Source of the DNA: an uncultured Phascolarctobacterium sp.
Lineage (GTDB): Bacteria; Bacillota; Negativicutes; Acidaminococcales; Acidaminococcaceae
DNA length: 12,062 bases
Assembly (NCBI GenBank): GCA_905207485.1
Contig: CAJLLL010000054.1
Span: forward strand, 1 to 12,062
Direction: 5' to 3'
The notes under the pieces were generated by a model. It ran no database searches, was not told the DNA's origin, and was given only the letters and a program-made list of their open reading frames with translations. Positions 1-7,447 of this stretch are shown piece after piece. The position numbers and the translations under genes are program-made. Position 1 is the first letter of the stretch; the number at the start of each line of letters is the position of its first letter.

Positions 1-48
1 TTTCTTGGTTCTTGTTCAGTTTTCAAGGTGCTGCCGTTTTCCGGCGAC
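1..48 (-). other. Probable rRNA operon leader (5' part)
   Basis: Read on the minus strand, this stretch carries TTGAAAACTGAACAAGAACC (bases 8-27). This closely resembles the box-like motif found in Firmicutes 16S rRNA leaders and rRNA spacers. A small hairpin (GCCG, loop GAAAA, CGGC; bases 33-45) lies between it and the promoter at 55-83. I infer that transcription leaves the window leftwards into a 16S rRNA gene; no mature rRNA sequence is inside the window. Confidence 0.6.
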
Positions 49-54
49 TTGTAT

Positions 55-83
55 AGTTTATTACACTTTTTAGAATTTGTCAA
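55..83 (-). promoter_or_regulatory. Strong sigma-A-type promoter, probably of an rRNA operon
   Basis: On the minus strand TTGACA (83-78) and TAAACT (60-55) are separated by exactly 17 bases. The A/T-rich tract upstream (about 84-115, with a run of A on the minus strand) could act as an UP element. The expected start is near base 48. A perfect -35 box together with the rRNA-type leader just downstream argues for a stable-RNA promoter rather than an mRNA promoter. The stretch from about 116 to 177 holds nothing else I recognise. Confidence 0.7.
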
Positions 84-177
84 GCACTTTTTTTATTTCT
101 TTTTCAAGAAATTTTTGAGTGTTTGTTAAATTTAAGTTGTGCAGTAAACTGTATTAAGTATGATAGCAGATTTTATG

Positions 178-220
178 TAAAAATGCAAGAGGTTTGCAGT
201 AAAAATTTTGCAAACCTCTT
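178..220 (-). terminator. Rho-independent terminator after the SCIFF maturase gene
   Basis: An 11-bp perfect stem (arms 187-197 and 210-220, AAGAGGTTTGC against GCAAACCTCTT) encloses a 12-base A/T-rich loop. On the minus strand GCATTTTT follows. It lies 12 bases past the stop codon at 232. The loop-side and flanking A/T tracts mean it could work partly in both directions, but no plus-strand gene ends here. Confidence 0.8.
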
Positions 221-231
221 AAAATTTTTAG

Positions 232-1632
232 TTATTCAGTTTCAAATTTAAAATTAGTGATATGAGGACGGTTATCTTCGCCCTGCTGTGCTTCGGCAGT
301 TAAGATTGCCTGGAGAATTATTGCGCATTCCAAACGTTTTTTCTGCAATTTGCAGCCGTATTCGTAAGGAATTGAAATATCGCCGTTAATAAGGTCGGCA
401 TTGGCATGGCACCCGCCGCTGCAGAAGAACCTTGCCCAGCATTCGCGGCAGGCAGGTTTCGTCATAACATGAGTATGGCGGAATTTCTGCACCAAATCAG
501 GTTTAACAACGCCGGTATCCAGCGTGCCGAGTTTATACTGTTCTCTTCCTACAAACTGGTGGCAGGGATAAATATCGCCTTCAGGTGTAATGGCAAAGTA
601 TTCGTGCCCGGCGCCGCAGCCTGCAAGCCTTTTGGCAACACACGGCCCATTATCAAGCGCAACATTGAAATGGAAGAAATCAAACGGGTCTCCCTCACGT
701 CGTTTTTGCAGGTACGCACGTGCCAGCTTATCATATTCTTCATACAAAATTGGTAAATCTTCTTCGGTAAGAACGTACGGTTCATCAGTGCCTACAACCG
801 GTTCTACAGAAATTTCTTTGCCTACTTTGGTCATATCCAAAGTATCTTCGCTGAAGTGCGGGTTATAGTGCGTATAAGTTCCGCGCAGATAGTAATTTTT
901 GCCGTTGCGGCTTTCGATTACTTTCTTAAATCCGCGCACAGCGGCATCGTAGCTGCCGGTATGGTTGGGGAACGGACGCATTTTATCGTGCGTTTCCTTT
1001 TTGCCGTCAAGGCTGAGTACCAGCATTACACGGTTATCGTTTAAAAATTTAATGTTTTCATCATTCAGCAAAGTACCGTTAGTTGTCAGCGTCAGCTTGA
1101 TATTCTTGCCGGTTTCCTTTTCGCGGCGGCGCACATAGTTAATAACATGCTCCACAACCGGCCAGTTCATCAGCGGCTCGCCGCCAAACAGGTCAAGTTC
1201 AAGATTACGGCGTTTTTTACTGCCGGTAATGGCAAATTCAACTGCCTTTTCAGCAATTTCTTTGCTCATGAGTGCGCGGCAGCCGCCAAAATCACCGGTG
1301 CCGGCAAAGCAATAGCCGCAGCGCAGGTTGCAGTCATGAGCAATATGCAGGCACAACGATTTTAAAACAGGAGTTTCGCTGAAAGTAGGCGGCACTTCAA
1401 ACTCAGGAGAAAAAAGCAGTCCCTCGTTTTTAAGTTCCGTCAGTTCTTCAACAGCCTCGCGCAGTTCTGCCTCATCATAACGGTCTTTCATTGCTGCAAC
1501 CGCTTCTTCGGCATTATCGCCGTTGAATACATCCAGCAGGTCGTAAATCATATCGTCTACCAGATGCACCGCTCCGCTGTTGACGTCCAGCACAGCCTTG
1601 TAATCATCAAGGCGCATTTTATGTATCAGCAT
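232..1632 (-). CDS. scfB: SCIFF peptide maturase, radical SAM/SPASM thioether-forming enzyme
   Basis: This cytoplasmic radical S-adenosylmethionine enzyme forms Cys-to-Thr thioether cross-links in the SCIFF peptide encoded directly upstream (family knowledge from ScfB/CteB). In the 466-aa product, residues 1-80 form a small domain expected to bind the precursor leader. The CxxxCxxC cluster motif is C101, C105, C108, and GGEP is at 150-153. A cysteine-rich SPASM region with two auxiliary-cluster ligand sets follows (C331, C339, C357, C395, C398, C404, C408, C427). The length fits the family. I chose ATG at 1632, six bases after GGTGG; an in-frame TTG at 1635 would be only three bases from it. 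The gene sits 81 bases after scfA behind a hairpin and ends at a terminator. Confidence 0.93.
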   Translation of the reverse strand: MLIHKMRLDDYKAVLDVNSGAVHLVDDMIYDLLDVFNGDNAEEAVAAMKDRYDEAELREAVEELTELKNEGLLFSPEFEVPPTFSETPVLKSLCLHIAHDCNLRCGYCFAGTGDFGGCRALMSKEIAEKAVEFAITGSKKRRNLELDLFGGEPLMNWPVVEHVINYVRRREKETGKNIKLTLTTNGTLLNDENIKFLNDNRVMLVLSLDGKKETHDKMRPFPNHTGSYDAAVRGFKKVIESRNGKNYYLRGTYTHYNPHFSEDTLDMTKVGKEISVEPVVGTDEPYVLTEEDLPILYEEYDKLARAYLQKRREGDPFDFFHFNVALDNGPCVAKRLAGCGAGHEYFAITPEGDIYPCHQFVGREQYKLGTLDTGVVKPDLVQKFRHTHVMTKPACRECWARFFCSGGCHANADLINGDISIPYEYGCKLQKKRLECAIILQAILTAEAQQGEDNRPHITNFKFETE

Positions 1633-1653
1633 CAAATTCCACCTTTCAAAGCA

Positions 1654-1684
1654 TAAAACAGCCCCCTGCCGTGCAGGGAGCTGT
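1654..1684 (-). terminator. Intercistronic hairpin between SCIFF peptide and maturase genes
   Basis: Arms 1658-1669 and 1673-1684 form a 12-bp stem on the minus-strand transcript, with one U-G wobble and a three-base loop. A short T-run (TGTTTTATGC) follows immediately. It lies 29 bases past the scfA stop and about 25 bases before the scfB start. It is probably a leaky terminator or 3'-stabilising structure that makes peptide mRNA more abundant than maturase mRNA. The short T-run is why partial rather than complete termination is inferred. Confidence 0.7.
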
Positions 1685-1713
1685 AATGGTTCTGCTTAAA
1701 TTATCCCGCAGGA

Positions 1714-1857
1714 TTATTTATGTTCGCAAACCTGGTTGCCAACGGTGCAGGAAGTTTTGCATGCAGACTGGCAGGATGCCGGGCATTCGCCGCAGCCGCC
1801 GGTTCTTAAGGTTTTGTTGAGCATTGCTTTATTTACGGTAGTAATGTGTTTTTTCAT
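1714..1857 (-). CDS. scfA: SCIFF ribosomally made peptide precursor (six cysteines in about 45 residues)
   Basis: This 47-aa peptide has an N-terminal leader (MKKHITTVNKAMLNKTL) and a Cys-rich core with cysteines at 22, 25, 29, 33, 37 and 44. It contains the family-typical stretches GGCGECPASCQSACKTSC and TVGNQ. It is the substrate of the radical SAM maturase directly downstream, which cross-links core Cys thiols to Thr; T35 and T38 sit in the usual region. The start is set by GGAGG at 1866-1870, eight bases before the ATG. The gene falls below common length cut-offs but both sequence and context are diagnostic. Its biological role is unknown; it is near-universal in Clostridia, which suggests a housekeeping or signalling job rather than an antibiotic. 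Confidence 0.95.
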   Translation of the reverse strand: MKKHITTVNKAMLNKTLRTGGCGECPASCQSACKTSCTVGNQVCEHK

Positions 1858-1888
1858 CGTTCATTCCTCCAAAATCATTATTTATTTT

Positions 1889-1917
1889 ATTTTACCGTGT
1901 TTTACTTAAATCCGCAA
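1889..1917 (-). promoter_or_regulatory. Candidate promoter of the SCIFF locus
   Basis: On the minus strand TTGCGG (1917-1912) and TAAAAT (1894-1889) are spaced by 17 bases, placing the start near 1882 and giving a leader of about 25 bases before scfA. The -35 box begins four bases past the stop of the upstream deacetylase gene. Since no terminator separates the two, read-through from the rapZ operon is also possible. Confidence 0.55.
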
Positions 1918-1920
1918 GCC

Positions 1921-2754
1921 TTATCGGCAAAAAAACAGGCTGCCGAACACAACGCTTTTTAAATAACCCAAAAGATATGAGCGTTCCAGCTTGCTTTTAA
2001 ATTCTTCGTCAGTCATATCGCCTTTAATTATAACGCGCCCTATCTCCATAGGATGATTGGTTACCCAGTTTTTATCAACGGCGCCGTTTTTGCCTGTAAC
2101 GGCATAGTTATAACCATATTTTTGAGCAGCGGCAATCACGTCACTATCATATTCGCCGTTAGGATATGACAGTAAATGCACATAATACATATCAAACTCT
2201 TTCTTTAAAAAGAATTTGGAACTTGAAAGTTCCCATGCAAAATATTTCGGGTCTATATCCGTTAAAATGTTATGGTTAATGGTATGTGAACCCAAATCGT
2301 TGCCGGCTTTTATTAAGGTCGTAATTTCATCATGGCCCATATAATTAGGTTTGCCTATTTTAGACTGCACTATAAAAAACGAAGCATTGGCATTATACTT
2401 TTGCAGCAGCGGAAATACATTGGTGTAATTGTCCATATAACCGTCATCAAAAGTTAATACCACGCTTTTACCCATGTTTTCATTGTTTTTAAAACCGGCA
2501 ATCATTTGCTCCATGGAAAGCATACGATAGCCGTTTGCCTGCAAATAGGCAAGCTGTTTTTCAAAAGCGTCCGTGCCGATAATTACTTCTGCCGGCCAAT
2601 CTTTGCTGCCGCCAACGGAATGATATTCCAATACCGGCACTGCATTTTGGCGGTAAGCAACATAACCGTCGTGCAGTGGTTTATATGCCGCCGCTGTGGC
2701 AATTATCAGCACTGCCAGCAATATTTTCAGCCATTTATTCCTGATGATTTTCAT
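1921..2754 (-). CDS. Membrane-anchored polysaccharide deacetylase (NodB/carbohydrate esterase family 4)
   Basis: This 277-aa protein is predicted to remove N- or O-acetyl groups from an envelope polysaccharide, outside the cytoplasmic membrane. Residues 1-24 form a short basic start and a hydrophobic helix with no clear cleavage site, so it is probably an anchor. NodB motif 1 is TFDDGY (101-106; D103 catalytic base, D104 metal ligand). Motif 2 is SHTINH (156-161; metal ligands H157 and H161). Motif 3 is reduced to SYPNG (196-200). I do not see the C-terminal catalytic His motif of classical peptidoglycan deacetylases, as in IcaB/PgaB-like or YadE-like members, so the substrate is open. Its ATG lies inside the 3' end of whiA (20-base overlap) behind a GGGA site, implying translational coupling. 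Confidence 0.85.
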   Translation of the reverse strand: MKIIRNKWLKILLAVLIIATAAAYKPLHDGYVAYRQNAVPVLEYHSVGGSKDWPAEVIIGTDAFEKQLAYLQANGYRMLSMEQMIAGFKNNENMGKSVVLTFDDGYMDNYTNVFPLLQKYNANASFFIVQSKIGKPNYMGHDEITTLIKAGNDLGSHTINHNILTDIDPKYFAWELSSSKFFLKKEFDMYYVHLLSYPNGEYDSDVIAAAQKYGYNYAVTGKNGAVDKNWVTNHPMEIGRVIIKGDMTDEEFKSKLERSYLLGYLKSVVFGSLFFCR

Positions 2755-3682
2755 TTATTCCCAATCCCATTTCCTTTGCAATCTGCTGTAGTTTTTTCAG
2801 CCTGTGGTTAAGTCCGGATTTCGTTATTTTGCCGCTCATAATACGCGCCAGTTCAGCAAGCGAAGCATCCGGATGTTCAAGGCGCAGTTCTGCCGTTGCA
2901 CGCAAAGCATCCGGCAGTTTGCCGAAATAACCTATTTTTTCCAGATAACGGATGCTTTCAAGCTGTTCCACCGCCGCCTGCACAACTTTGTTTAAATTAG
3001 CTGTTTCGCAGTTAACCACACGGTTTACGTTATTGCGCATTTCTTTTACAATACGCACGTTTTCAAATTCCATCAGCGCATTGTGCGCCCCAATAACAGA
3101 CAGAAAATCCGTAATGGCATTGCCCTCTTTGATATAAACAATGTAATCGTTTTTGCGGTCTGTAATTCTGGCTGGCAGCGAAAAGCCATGCAGCACTTTT
3201 ACAATGCTCCTGGCAAGTTCTTCATTTTCCGTCACCAGTTCCAGATGATAATCGCTTGAAGGCTTGCTTACAGAACCGCCTGCCATAAAAACACCACGCA
3301 AAAACGCACGGCGGCAGCAGGATTTTGCCAGCAGTTTATGGCGTTCAGCGGCATCGCTGTAAGGCAAAAGCTGTAATTCATGCAGCGCTTTGCCGGCTTC
3401 TTTTGATGGAATGACCCTCACCTGGTAACGATTATTCTTTTTTAACCTGCGCGAACGGGCTACCAGAACTTCAGTCTGCACATTGTAATTGGTTTTAAGC
3501 ATTTGCAGCACACGGCGCGCCAGGGCAGCGTTTTCCGTTGAAAAATTAATGCCCATATTGCGCCCTTGCAGAATAACTGCGCCGCTCATGCGTAAAAGAC
3601 CAAGCAGTTCTGCCTTTTCGCAGCATTTTTTTGCTACTTCTATTCTTGCAAGTTCGTTTTTAACTTCGTTTGAAAATGACAT
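2735..3682 (-). CDS. whiA: DNA-binding protein WhiA
   Basis: This 315-aa protein is the usual family length. WhiA is a conserved Gram-positive regulator: it controls sporulation and cell division in Streptomyces, and division, chromosome segregation and envelope homeostasis in Bacillus. The N-terminal two-thirds (about 1-210) is the degenerate LAGLIDADG homing-endonuclease-like fold, with the family pattern FLRGVFMAGGSVSKP at 127-141 and no nuclease function expected. The C-terminal helix-turn-helix spans about 255-303 and includes the typical KSGLNHRLKKL (288-298). It starts three bases after the yvcK stop, with AAGGG as ribosome binding site. Order rapZ-yvcK-whiA is conserved across Bacillota and Actinomycetota. 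Confidence 0.96.
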   Translation of the reverse strand: MSFSNEVKNELARIEVAKKCCEKAELLGLLRMSGAVILQGRNMGINFSTENAALARRVLQMLKTNYNVQTEVLVARSRRLKKNNRYQVRVIPSKEAGKALHELQLLPYSDAAERHKLLAKSCCRRAFLRGVFMAGGSVSKPSSDYHLELVTENEELARSIVKVLHGFSLPARITDRKNDYIVYIKEGNAITDFLSVIGAHNALMEFENVRIVKEMRNNVNRVVNCETANLNKVVQAAVEQLESIRYLEKIGYFGKLPDALRATAELRLEHPDASLAELARIMSGKITKSGLNHRLKKLQQIAKEMGLGINENHQE

Positions 3683-3685
3683 TGC

Positions 3686-5059
3686 TTACCCTTCTGCCGA
3701 AGATTTATTCTTCAGCTTGCGCATACTCTGGCGCATAAAAAAGTAATCGAAAAAGCGGAAACCTTTGCCAAACAGCCGCAGGCGGTAAATAAGCGATATA
3801 ACTGCCTGCGCAAGTTTCTGCGGATTATGGCGCACCAAATCCTTATTGCTGATAAGGCTTTTCGGCACAACTTTAATGCCGAGCCGCTCAATCTTTTTAA
3901 TATCCGGCGTAACCGGAATAGAGCCTTTCAACTGATATTGTGCAAGCTGCGTTTCCGTTACGTTCTGGTCATTTACGATAACATAATCCAAAAATTGTTC
4001 GCCTGCGTGGGTAATAAGCGCCTGTACATGCTCGAATGCACCATAGCCATCGGTTTCACCGGGCTGAGTCATAACATTGCAGACATAAATTTTTACAGCA
4101 TCAGAACGCAGCACAGCTTCGCGTATTCCTTCAACCATCAAGTTCGGAATAACACTTGTGTACAAACTGCCAGGTCCTAAAATAAGCACATCAGCCTTCA
4201 TAATGGCTTCAACTGCGCTTCCCGTTGCTTGTACATCTGCCGGTTCTATGCCGACACGCAAAATACGTTTATGTGCTTTCGGTATTTCCGATTCGCCTTC
4301 AATAAAAGTTCCGTCCGTCATTTCGGCTTTTAAGCGGATATCGCTTAAAGTAGAAGGAATTACATTGCCGCGCACATTTAAAATCTGGCTTGTTGCGGCA
4401 AGCCCAGCTTCCATGCTGCCTTCGGCTTCTGCCATGGCGGCAATGAACAAATTGCCGAAGTTATGCCCCGCCAGCGGCGAACCATCATTAAAACGAAACT
4501 GCATAATGCGTTCCATCATAGGTTCGCTGTCTGCCAGCGCGACAAGACAGTTGCGCAAATCTCCCGGCGGAATGATGCCCATCTCCTTGCGCAGACGTCC
4601 GGAAGAACCGCCGTCATCGGCAACGGTAACAACCGCATTGCAGTTACTTGTAATATACTTCATACCGCGCAAAAGCGTTGAAAGGCCGGTACCACCGCCA
4701 ATAACGGTAATGGCAGGCCCACGGCCAAGTTTGCGCTGCGTAAAAATCTTTTCCATAAGCGACGAGTTATTATCCGGCAGAACGGCATCAACAACAGAAC
4801 GGATTACACGGCGTGTGGCGTATACCATAACAAAACCGCCTACGCACAAAAACAGAAAACCGCCCAGCATTGAAACCGCATTGGAATATTTGCCGGTTGT
4901 TAAATAAGCCATGCGGAACATCAATTCTTCCACATAACCCATAAACTGATAATTAAAAAACAATGCCAGCCCAAGCGCACAGCATAAAACGCCTACCGTA
5001 AACAAAAGCAGCCAGCGTTTTAAATTCATACCCGGGCACAGCCAGCTAATCCAGCCCAT
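3686..5059 (-). CDS. yvcK: YvcK/CofD-like gluconeogenesis factor with N-terminal membrane domain
   Basis: YvcK-family proteins bind UDP-sugars, are needed for growth on gluconeogenic carbon sources and affect cell-wall synthesis and shape. The product is 457 aa, well beyond the roughly 320 aa of the Bacillus protein. The extra N-terminal part has two hydrophobic helices (about 16-36 and 62-82) and then a linker. The YvcK/CofD-like domain begins near 115 with VIGGGTGLSTLLRG (119-132). It continues with VADDGGSSGRLR (146-157), PPGDLRN (164-170) and GHNFGNL (198-204). The anchor should place the domain on the cytoplasmic face of the membrane. A near-perfect ribosome binding site (AAAGGAGG) precedes the ATG, 12 bases after the rapZ stop. 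Confidence 0.94.
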   Translation of the reverse strand: MGWISWLCPGMNLKRWLLLFTVGVLCCALGLALFFNYQFMGYVEELMFRMAYLTTGKYSNAVSMLGGFLFLCVGGFVMVYATRRVIRSVVDAVLPDNNSSLMEKIFTQRKLGRGPAITVIGGGTGLSTLLRGMKYITSNCNAVVTVADDGGSSGRLRKEMGIIPPGDLRNCLVALADSEPMMERIMQFRFNDGSPLAGHNFGNLFIAAMAEAEGSMEAGLAATSQILNVRGNVIPSTLSDIRLKAEMTDGTFIEGESEIPKAHKRILRVGIEPADVQATGSAVEAIMKADVLILGPGSLYTSVIPNLMVEGIREAVLRSDAVKIYVCNVMTQPGETDGYGAFEHVQALITHAGEQFLDYVIVNDQNVTETQLAQYQLKGSIPVTPDIKKIERLGIKVVPKSLISNKDLVRHNPQKLAQAVISLIYRLRLFGKGFRFFDYFFMRQSMRKLKNKSSAEG

Positions 5060-5071
5060 AAGCTACCTCCT

Positions 5072-5941
5072 TTAACGGTTTTTAAGCCTTAAATCGCGGT
5101 GGCTTAACAAAACTTTATAGCCTTCCCTGCGCAAATAAGAAGCAAGCCTGTTGGCAATATACACGCTGCGGTGCTGCCCGCCGGTGCAGCCAACGCTGAT
5201 GACAAGCTGGCTTTTGCCTTCCGTTACATACTGCGGCAAAAGCAGATCCAAAAGTTCTTCTTCTTTTTGCAAAAACTGCTGAGTTTGCGGATAACGCTCA
5301 ATAAACTGCGCCACCGGTTCATCATTGCCTGTTAAAGTGCGCAAATCATCTTCATAAAACGGATTCGGCAAAAAACGTACATCCAAAACCATATCGCTGT
5401 CAAGCGGCAGCCCATGTTTAAAGCCGAAAGACTGTACCGTTACCGACATCTGTTCGCAGGAATCGTTGATGCAGAACAGTTCGCGTATTTTATTTTTCAG
5501 CGCGTCAGCACGCATATCCGTGGTATCGATAATATACGTTGCACGGTCTTTTACTTTTTTAAGGCAATTGCGTTCATAGGCAATGCTTTCGCTTAAAGTG
5601 CGCCCCTGCCCAAGCGGATGGCGGCGGCGTGTTTCCTTATAACGTCGTATAAGTGCCGCATCGGTAGCATCTAAAAATAAAAGTTCATAAGTATAACCGC
5701 TCATTTTAAGTCCGTCAAGTTCTTCTACAAACTTGTCAAACATGCGCCCGCCGCGGATATCTACAACAATTGCTGTATTGCGCGGCGCAGATGCCTGGCG
5801 GGAAAGTTCCGCAAATTTATTGATAAGTGCGGGCGGCATATTATCAACGCAAAAATAATTCATGTCTTCCAGTGTACGGATGGTTTGCGTTTTTCCGGCT
5901 CCGCTCATACCTGTTATTATTAAAAATTTTGATTCTTCCAT
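5072..5941 (-). CDS. rapZ: RNase adapter protein RapZ / nucleotide-binding protein YvcJ
   Basis: This 289-aa protein matches the family length. RapZ in E. coli binds GlcN6P and delivers the sRNA GlmZ to RNase E to tune GlmS; in Bacillus YvcJ is an NTPase affecting competence. The Walker A motif is GMSGAGKT (11-18), a Walker B-like strand ends at D61 (AIVVDIRGG), and the conserved C-terminal domain contains GCTGGQHRSVYIANRL. The start is ATG 5941, eight bases after GGCGG. A longer reading from TTG at 5989 would start inside the promoter's -10 element, so I reject it. It is the first gene of the operon with yvcK, whiA and a deacetylase. Confidence 0.95.
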   Translation of the reverse strand: MEESKFLIITGMSGAGKTQTIRTLEDMNYFCVDNMPPALINKFAELSRQASAPRNTAIVVDIRGGRMFDKFVEELDGLKMSGYTYELLFLDATDAALIRRYKETRRRHPLGQGRTLSESIAYERNCLKKVKDRATYIIDTTDMRADALKNKIRELFCINDSCEQMSVTVQSFGFKHGLPLDSDMVLDVRFLPNPFYEDDLRTLTGNDEPVAQFIERYPQTQQFLQKEEELLDLLLPQYVTEGKSQLVISVGCTGGQHRSVYIANRLASYLRREGYKVLLSHRDLRLKNR

Positions 5942-5977
5942 TATCATCACCGCCAAAACTTGCTGTGTATTATTTTT

Positions 5978-5986
5978 ATTATACCA
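5978..5986 (-). promoter_or_regulatory. Extended -10 promoter of the rapZ-yvcK-whiA operon
   Basis: On the minus strand TGGTATAAT (5986-5978) is a perfect extended -10 element. No good -35 hexamer is found at the usual distance, as is common for extended -10 promoters. The predicted start near 5971 leaves a leader of about 30 bases before the rapZ ATG. It lies just past the biotin operon terminator. Confidence 0.7.
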
Positions 5987-6008
5987 CAAGCAGGCAACAA
6001 AGCGCCCG

Positions 6009-6038
6009 TAAAATAAAAAGCGCCCTGCAAAAGGGCGC
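6009..6038 (-). terminator. Rho-independent terminator of the biotin operon
   Basis: On the minus strand GCGCCC (6038-6033), a seven-base loop and GGGCGC (6025-6020) form a GC-only stem followed directly by TTTTTATTTTA. It begins 18 bases after the bioA stop codon and separates the biotin operon from the rapZ operon. Confidence 0.9.
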
Positions 6039-6055
6039 CCGAAATGGAGGCAGTG

Positions 6056-7447
6056 TTAAAACGCGCAAGGGTCAGAAAAATCTGTTTTGCTGCCTGCGGC
6101 AATTTCTGCAAAAACTTCAAGCATGGCCTGCTCCAGCCTGCCGAGCATAGCTTCAATTTCCGCAGCGGTGCTGGCAAGCGGCGGCATAAAGATAATAACA
6201 TCGCCTATATTGCGCACAATAAGCCCATATTTACGCGCTGTCTGGCAAATTCCGCCTGCAATTAACAGTTCCGGTTTAAAAGGCAATTTTCTTTCTTTAT
6301 CATACATCAGTTCAATACCTGCCAGCATGCCGCACTGGCGTGCATTGCCGACATACGGCATTTCATTAAATTTTTGCATATATTTTTTTATTACTGCCAT
6401 TTTGGGTTCAAGGCCAGCAATAACATTATCTTTGGCAAAAATTTCAAGTCCGGCAACTCCCGCGGCACAAGCCAGAGGATTACCGGTATAGCTGTGCCCA
6501 TGGTAGAAAGTTTTATATTCTTCCGGTTCGCCCAAAAAGGCATTGTAAATTTCGTCTGTTACCATTGTTGCGCCAAGCGGCAGATAACCGCCGGTAATGC
6601 CTTTGGAAAGACACATCATGTCCGGCAGTACGCCTTCATGTTCACACGCAAACATTTTGCCGGTACGGCCAAAGCCGGTAGCAACTTCATCTACAATCAG
6701 CAAAACACCATATTTTTTGGTTAAATCGCGCACGCCTTTAATATAACCCTGCGGCTGCATCAGCATGCCTGCCGCAGCCTGTACCAATGGTTCTATAATC
6801 ATTGCCGCAACCTTATCCGCATTAGCGGCAAGGTAGGAATCAAGTTCATCAAGCAGGTAAGCCAAAAATTCCTGCTCGGTTTTAAAACCAAGCCTGCTGT
6901 GATAAAAAGAAGGGCAGGTCATTTTTTTAGTGGCAAACAAAAGCGGCTTGTAAACTTTGTGGAACACATCAATATTACCAACGCTTACCGCACCGACAGT
7001 ATCGCCATGGTAAGAATCGCCCAGATTAATAAACTGTTGTTTTTCTGGTCTGCCTTTAAACTGCCAGTATTGAAAAGCAATTTTTACTGCAGCTTCAACA
7101 GCAGTAGAACCATCATCACTGTAAAAAACTTTATTTAAACCATCGGGAGTAATTTCAACCAGTTTTTCGGCAAATTCGGCTGAAGGCTGGTTGATAAGCC
7201 CCAAAAGCGTGGAATGAGAAATTTTATCAATCTGCGCTTTAACGGCATCGTCAATTTCTTTGCGGTGATGCCCGTGAATATTTACCCATAAACTGGATAT
7301 GCCGTCATAATATTCGCGGCCTTCCGTATCATACAATTTTACGCCTTCGCCGCGTTCAATAACAAGCTGAGGGTTTTCAACCCAGCCCTTCATTTGTGTA
7401 AACGGGTGCCAGATATATTTTTTGTCAAGTTCTTCCCACTTATTCAT
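6056..7447 (-). CDS. bioA: 8-amino-7-oxononanoate (KAPA) aminotransferase, diaminopelargonate synthase
   Basis: This PLP class III aminotransferase converts KAPA to 7,8-diaminopelargonate, the third of the five biotin steps here. In the 463-aa product WHPFTQM is at 13-19, SSLWVNIHGHH at 51-61 and SYHGDT at 145-150. The PLP-contacting Asp is D253 in IVDEVATGFGRTG, and the Schiff-base lysine is K282 in SKGITGGYLPLG. E. coli-type SAM-using enzymes have Trp-Trp and HPYT where this has Leu-Trp and HPFT. The overall text reads like Bacillus subtilis BioA/BioK, which uses lysine as amino donor. I chose ATG 7447, nine bases after GGGAG; ATG 7456 directly abuts that site. The chosen start overlaps the bioD stop by eight bases. 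Confidence 0.95.
   Translation of the reverse strand: MNKWEELDKKYIWHPFTQMKGWVENPQLVIERGEGVKLYDTEGREYYDGISSLWVNIHGHHRKEIDDAVKAQIDKISHSTLLGLINQPSAEFAEKLVEITPDGLNKVFYSDDGSTAVEAAVKIAFQYWQFKGRPEKQQFINLGDSYHGDTVGAVSVGNIDVFHKVYKPLLFATKKMTCPSFYHSRLGFKTEQEFLAYLLDELDSYLAANADKVAAMIIEPLVQAAAGMLMQPQGYIKGVRDLTKKYGVLLIVDEVATGFGRTGKMFACEHEGVLPDMMCLSKGITGGYLPLGATMVTDEIYNAFLGEPEEYKTFYHGHSYTGNPLACAAGVAGLEIFAKDNVIAGLEPKMAVIKKYMQKFNEMPYVGNARQCGMLAGIELMYDKERKLPFKPELLIAGGICQTARKYGLIVRNIGDVIIFMPPLASTAAEIEAMLGRLEQAMLEVFAEIAAGSKTDFSDPCAF

Noticed and set aside
1924..1946. Inverted repeat TCGGCA/TGCCGA at the end of the deacetylase gene, considered as a terminator
   Set aside because: The 6-bp stem lies within the coding end, has an 11-base loop and lacks a T-run after it on the minus strand. 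The T-run is in the loop.
4158..4907. Long plus-strand open frame (249 codons) opposite yvcK
   Set aside because: It is antisense to a clearly conserved gene, its translation has low-complexity, unfamiliar content and it has no convincing ribosome binding site. It is a shadow of yvcK codon structure.
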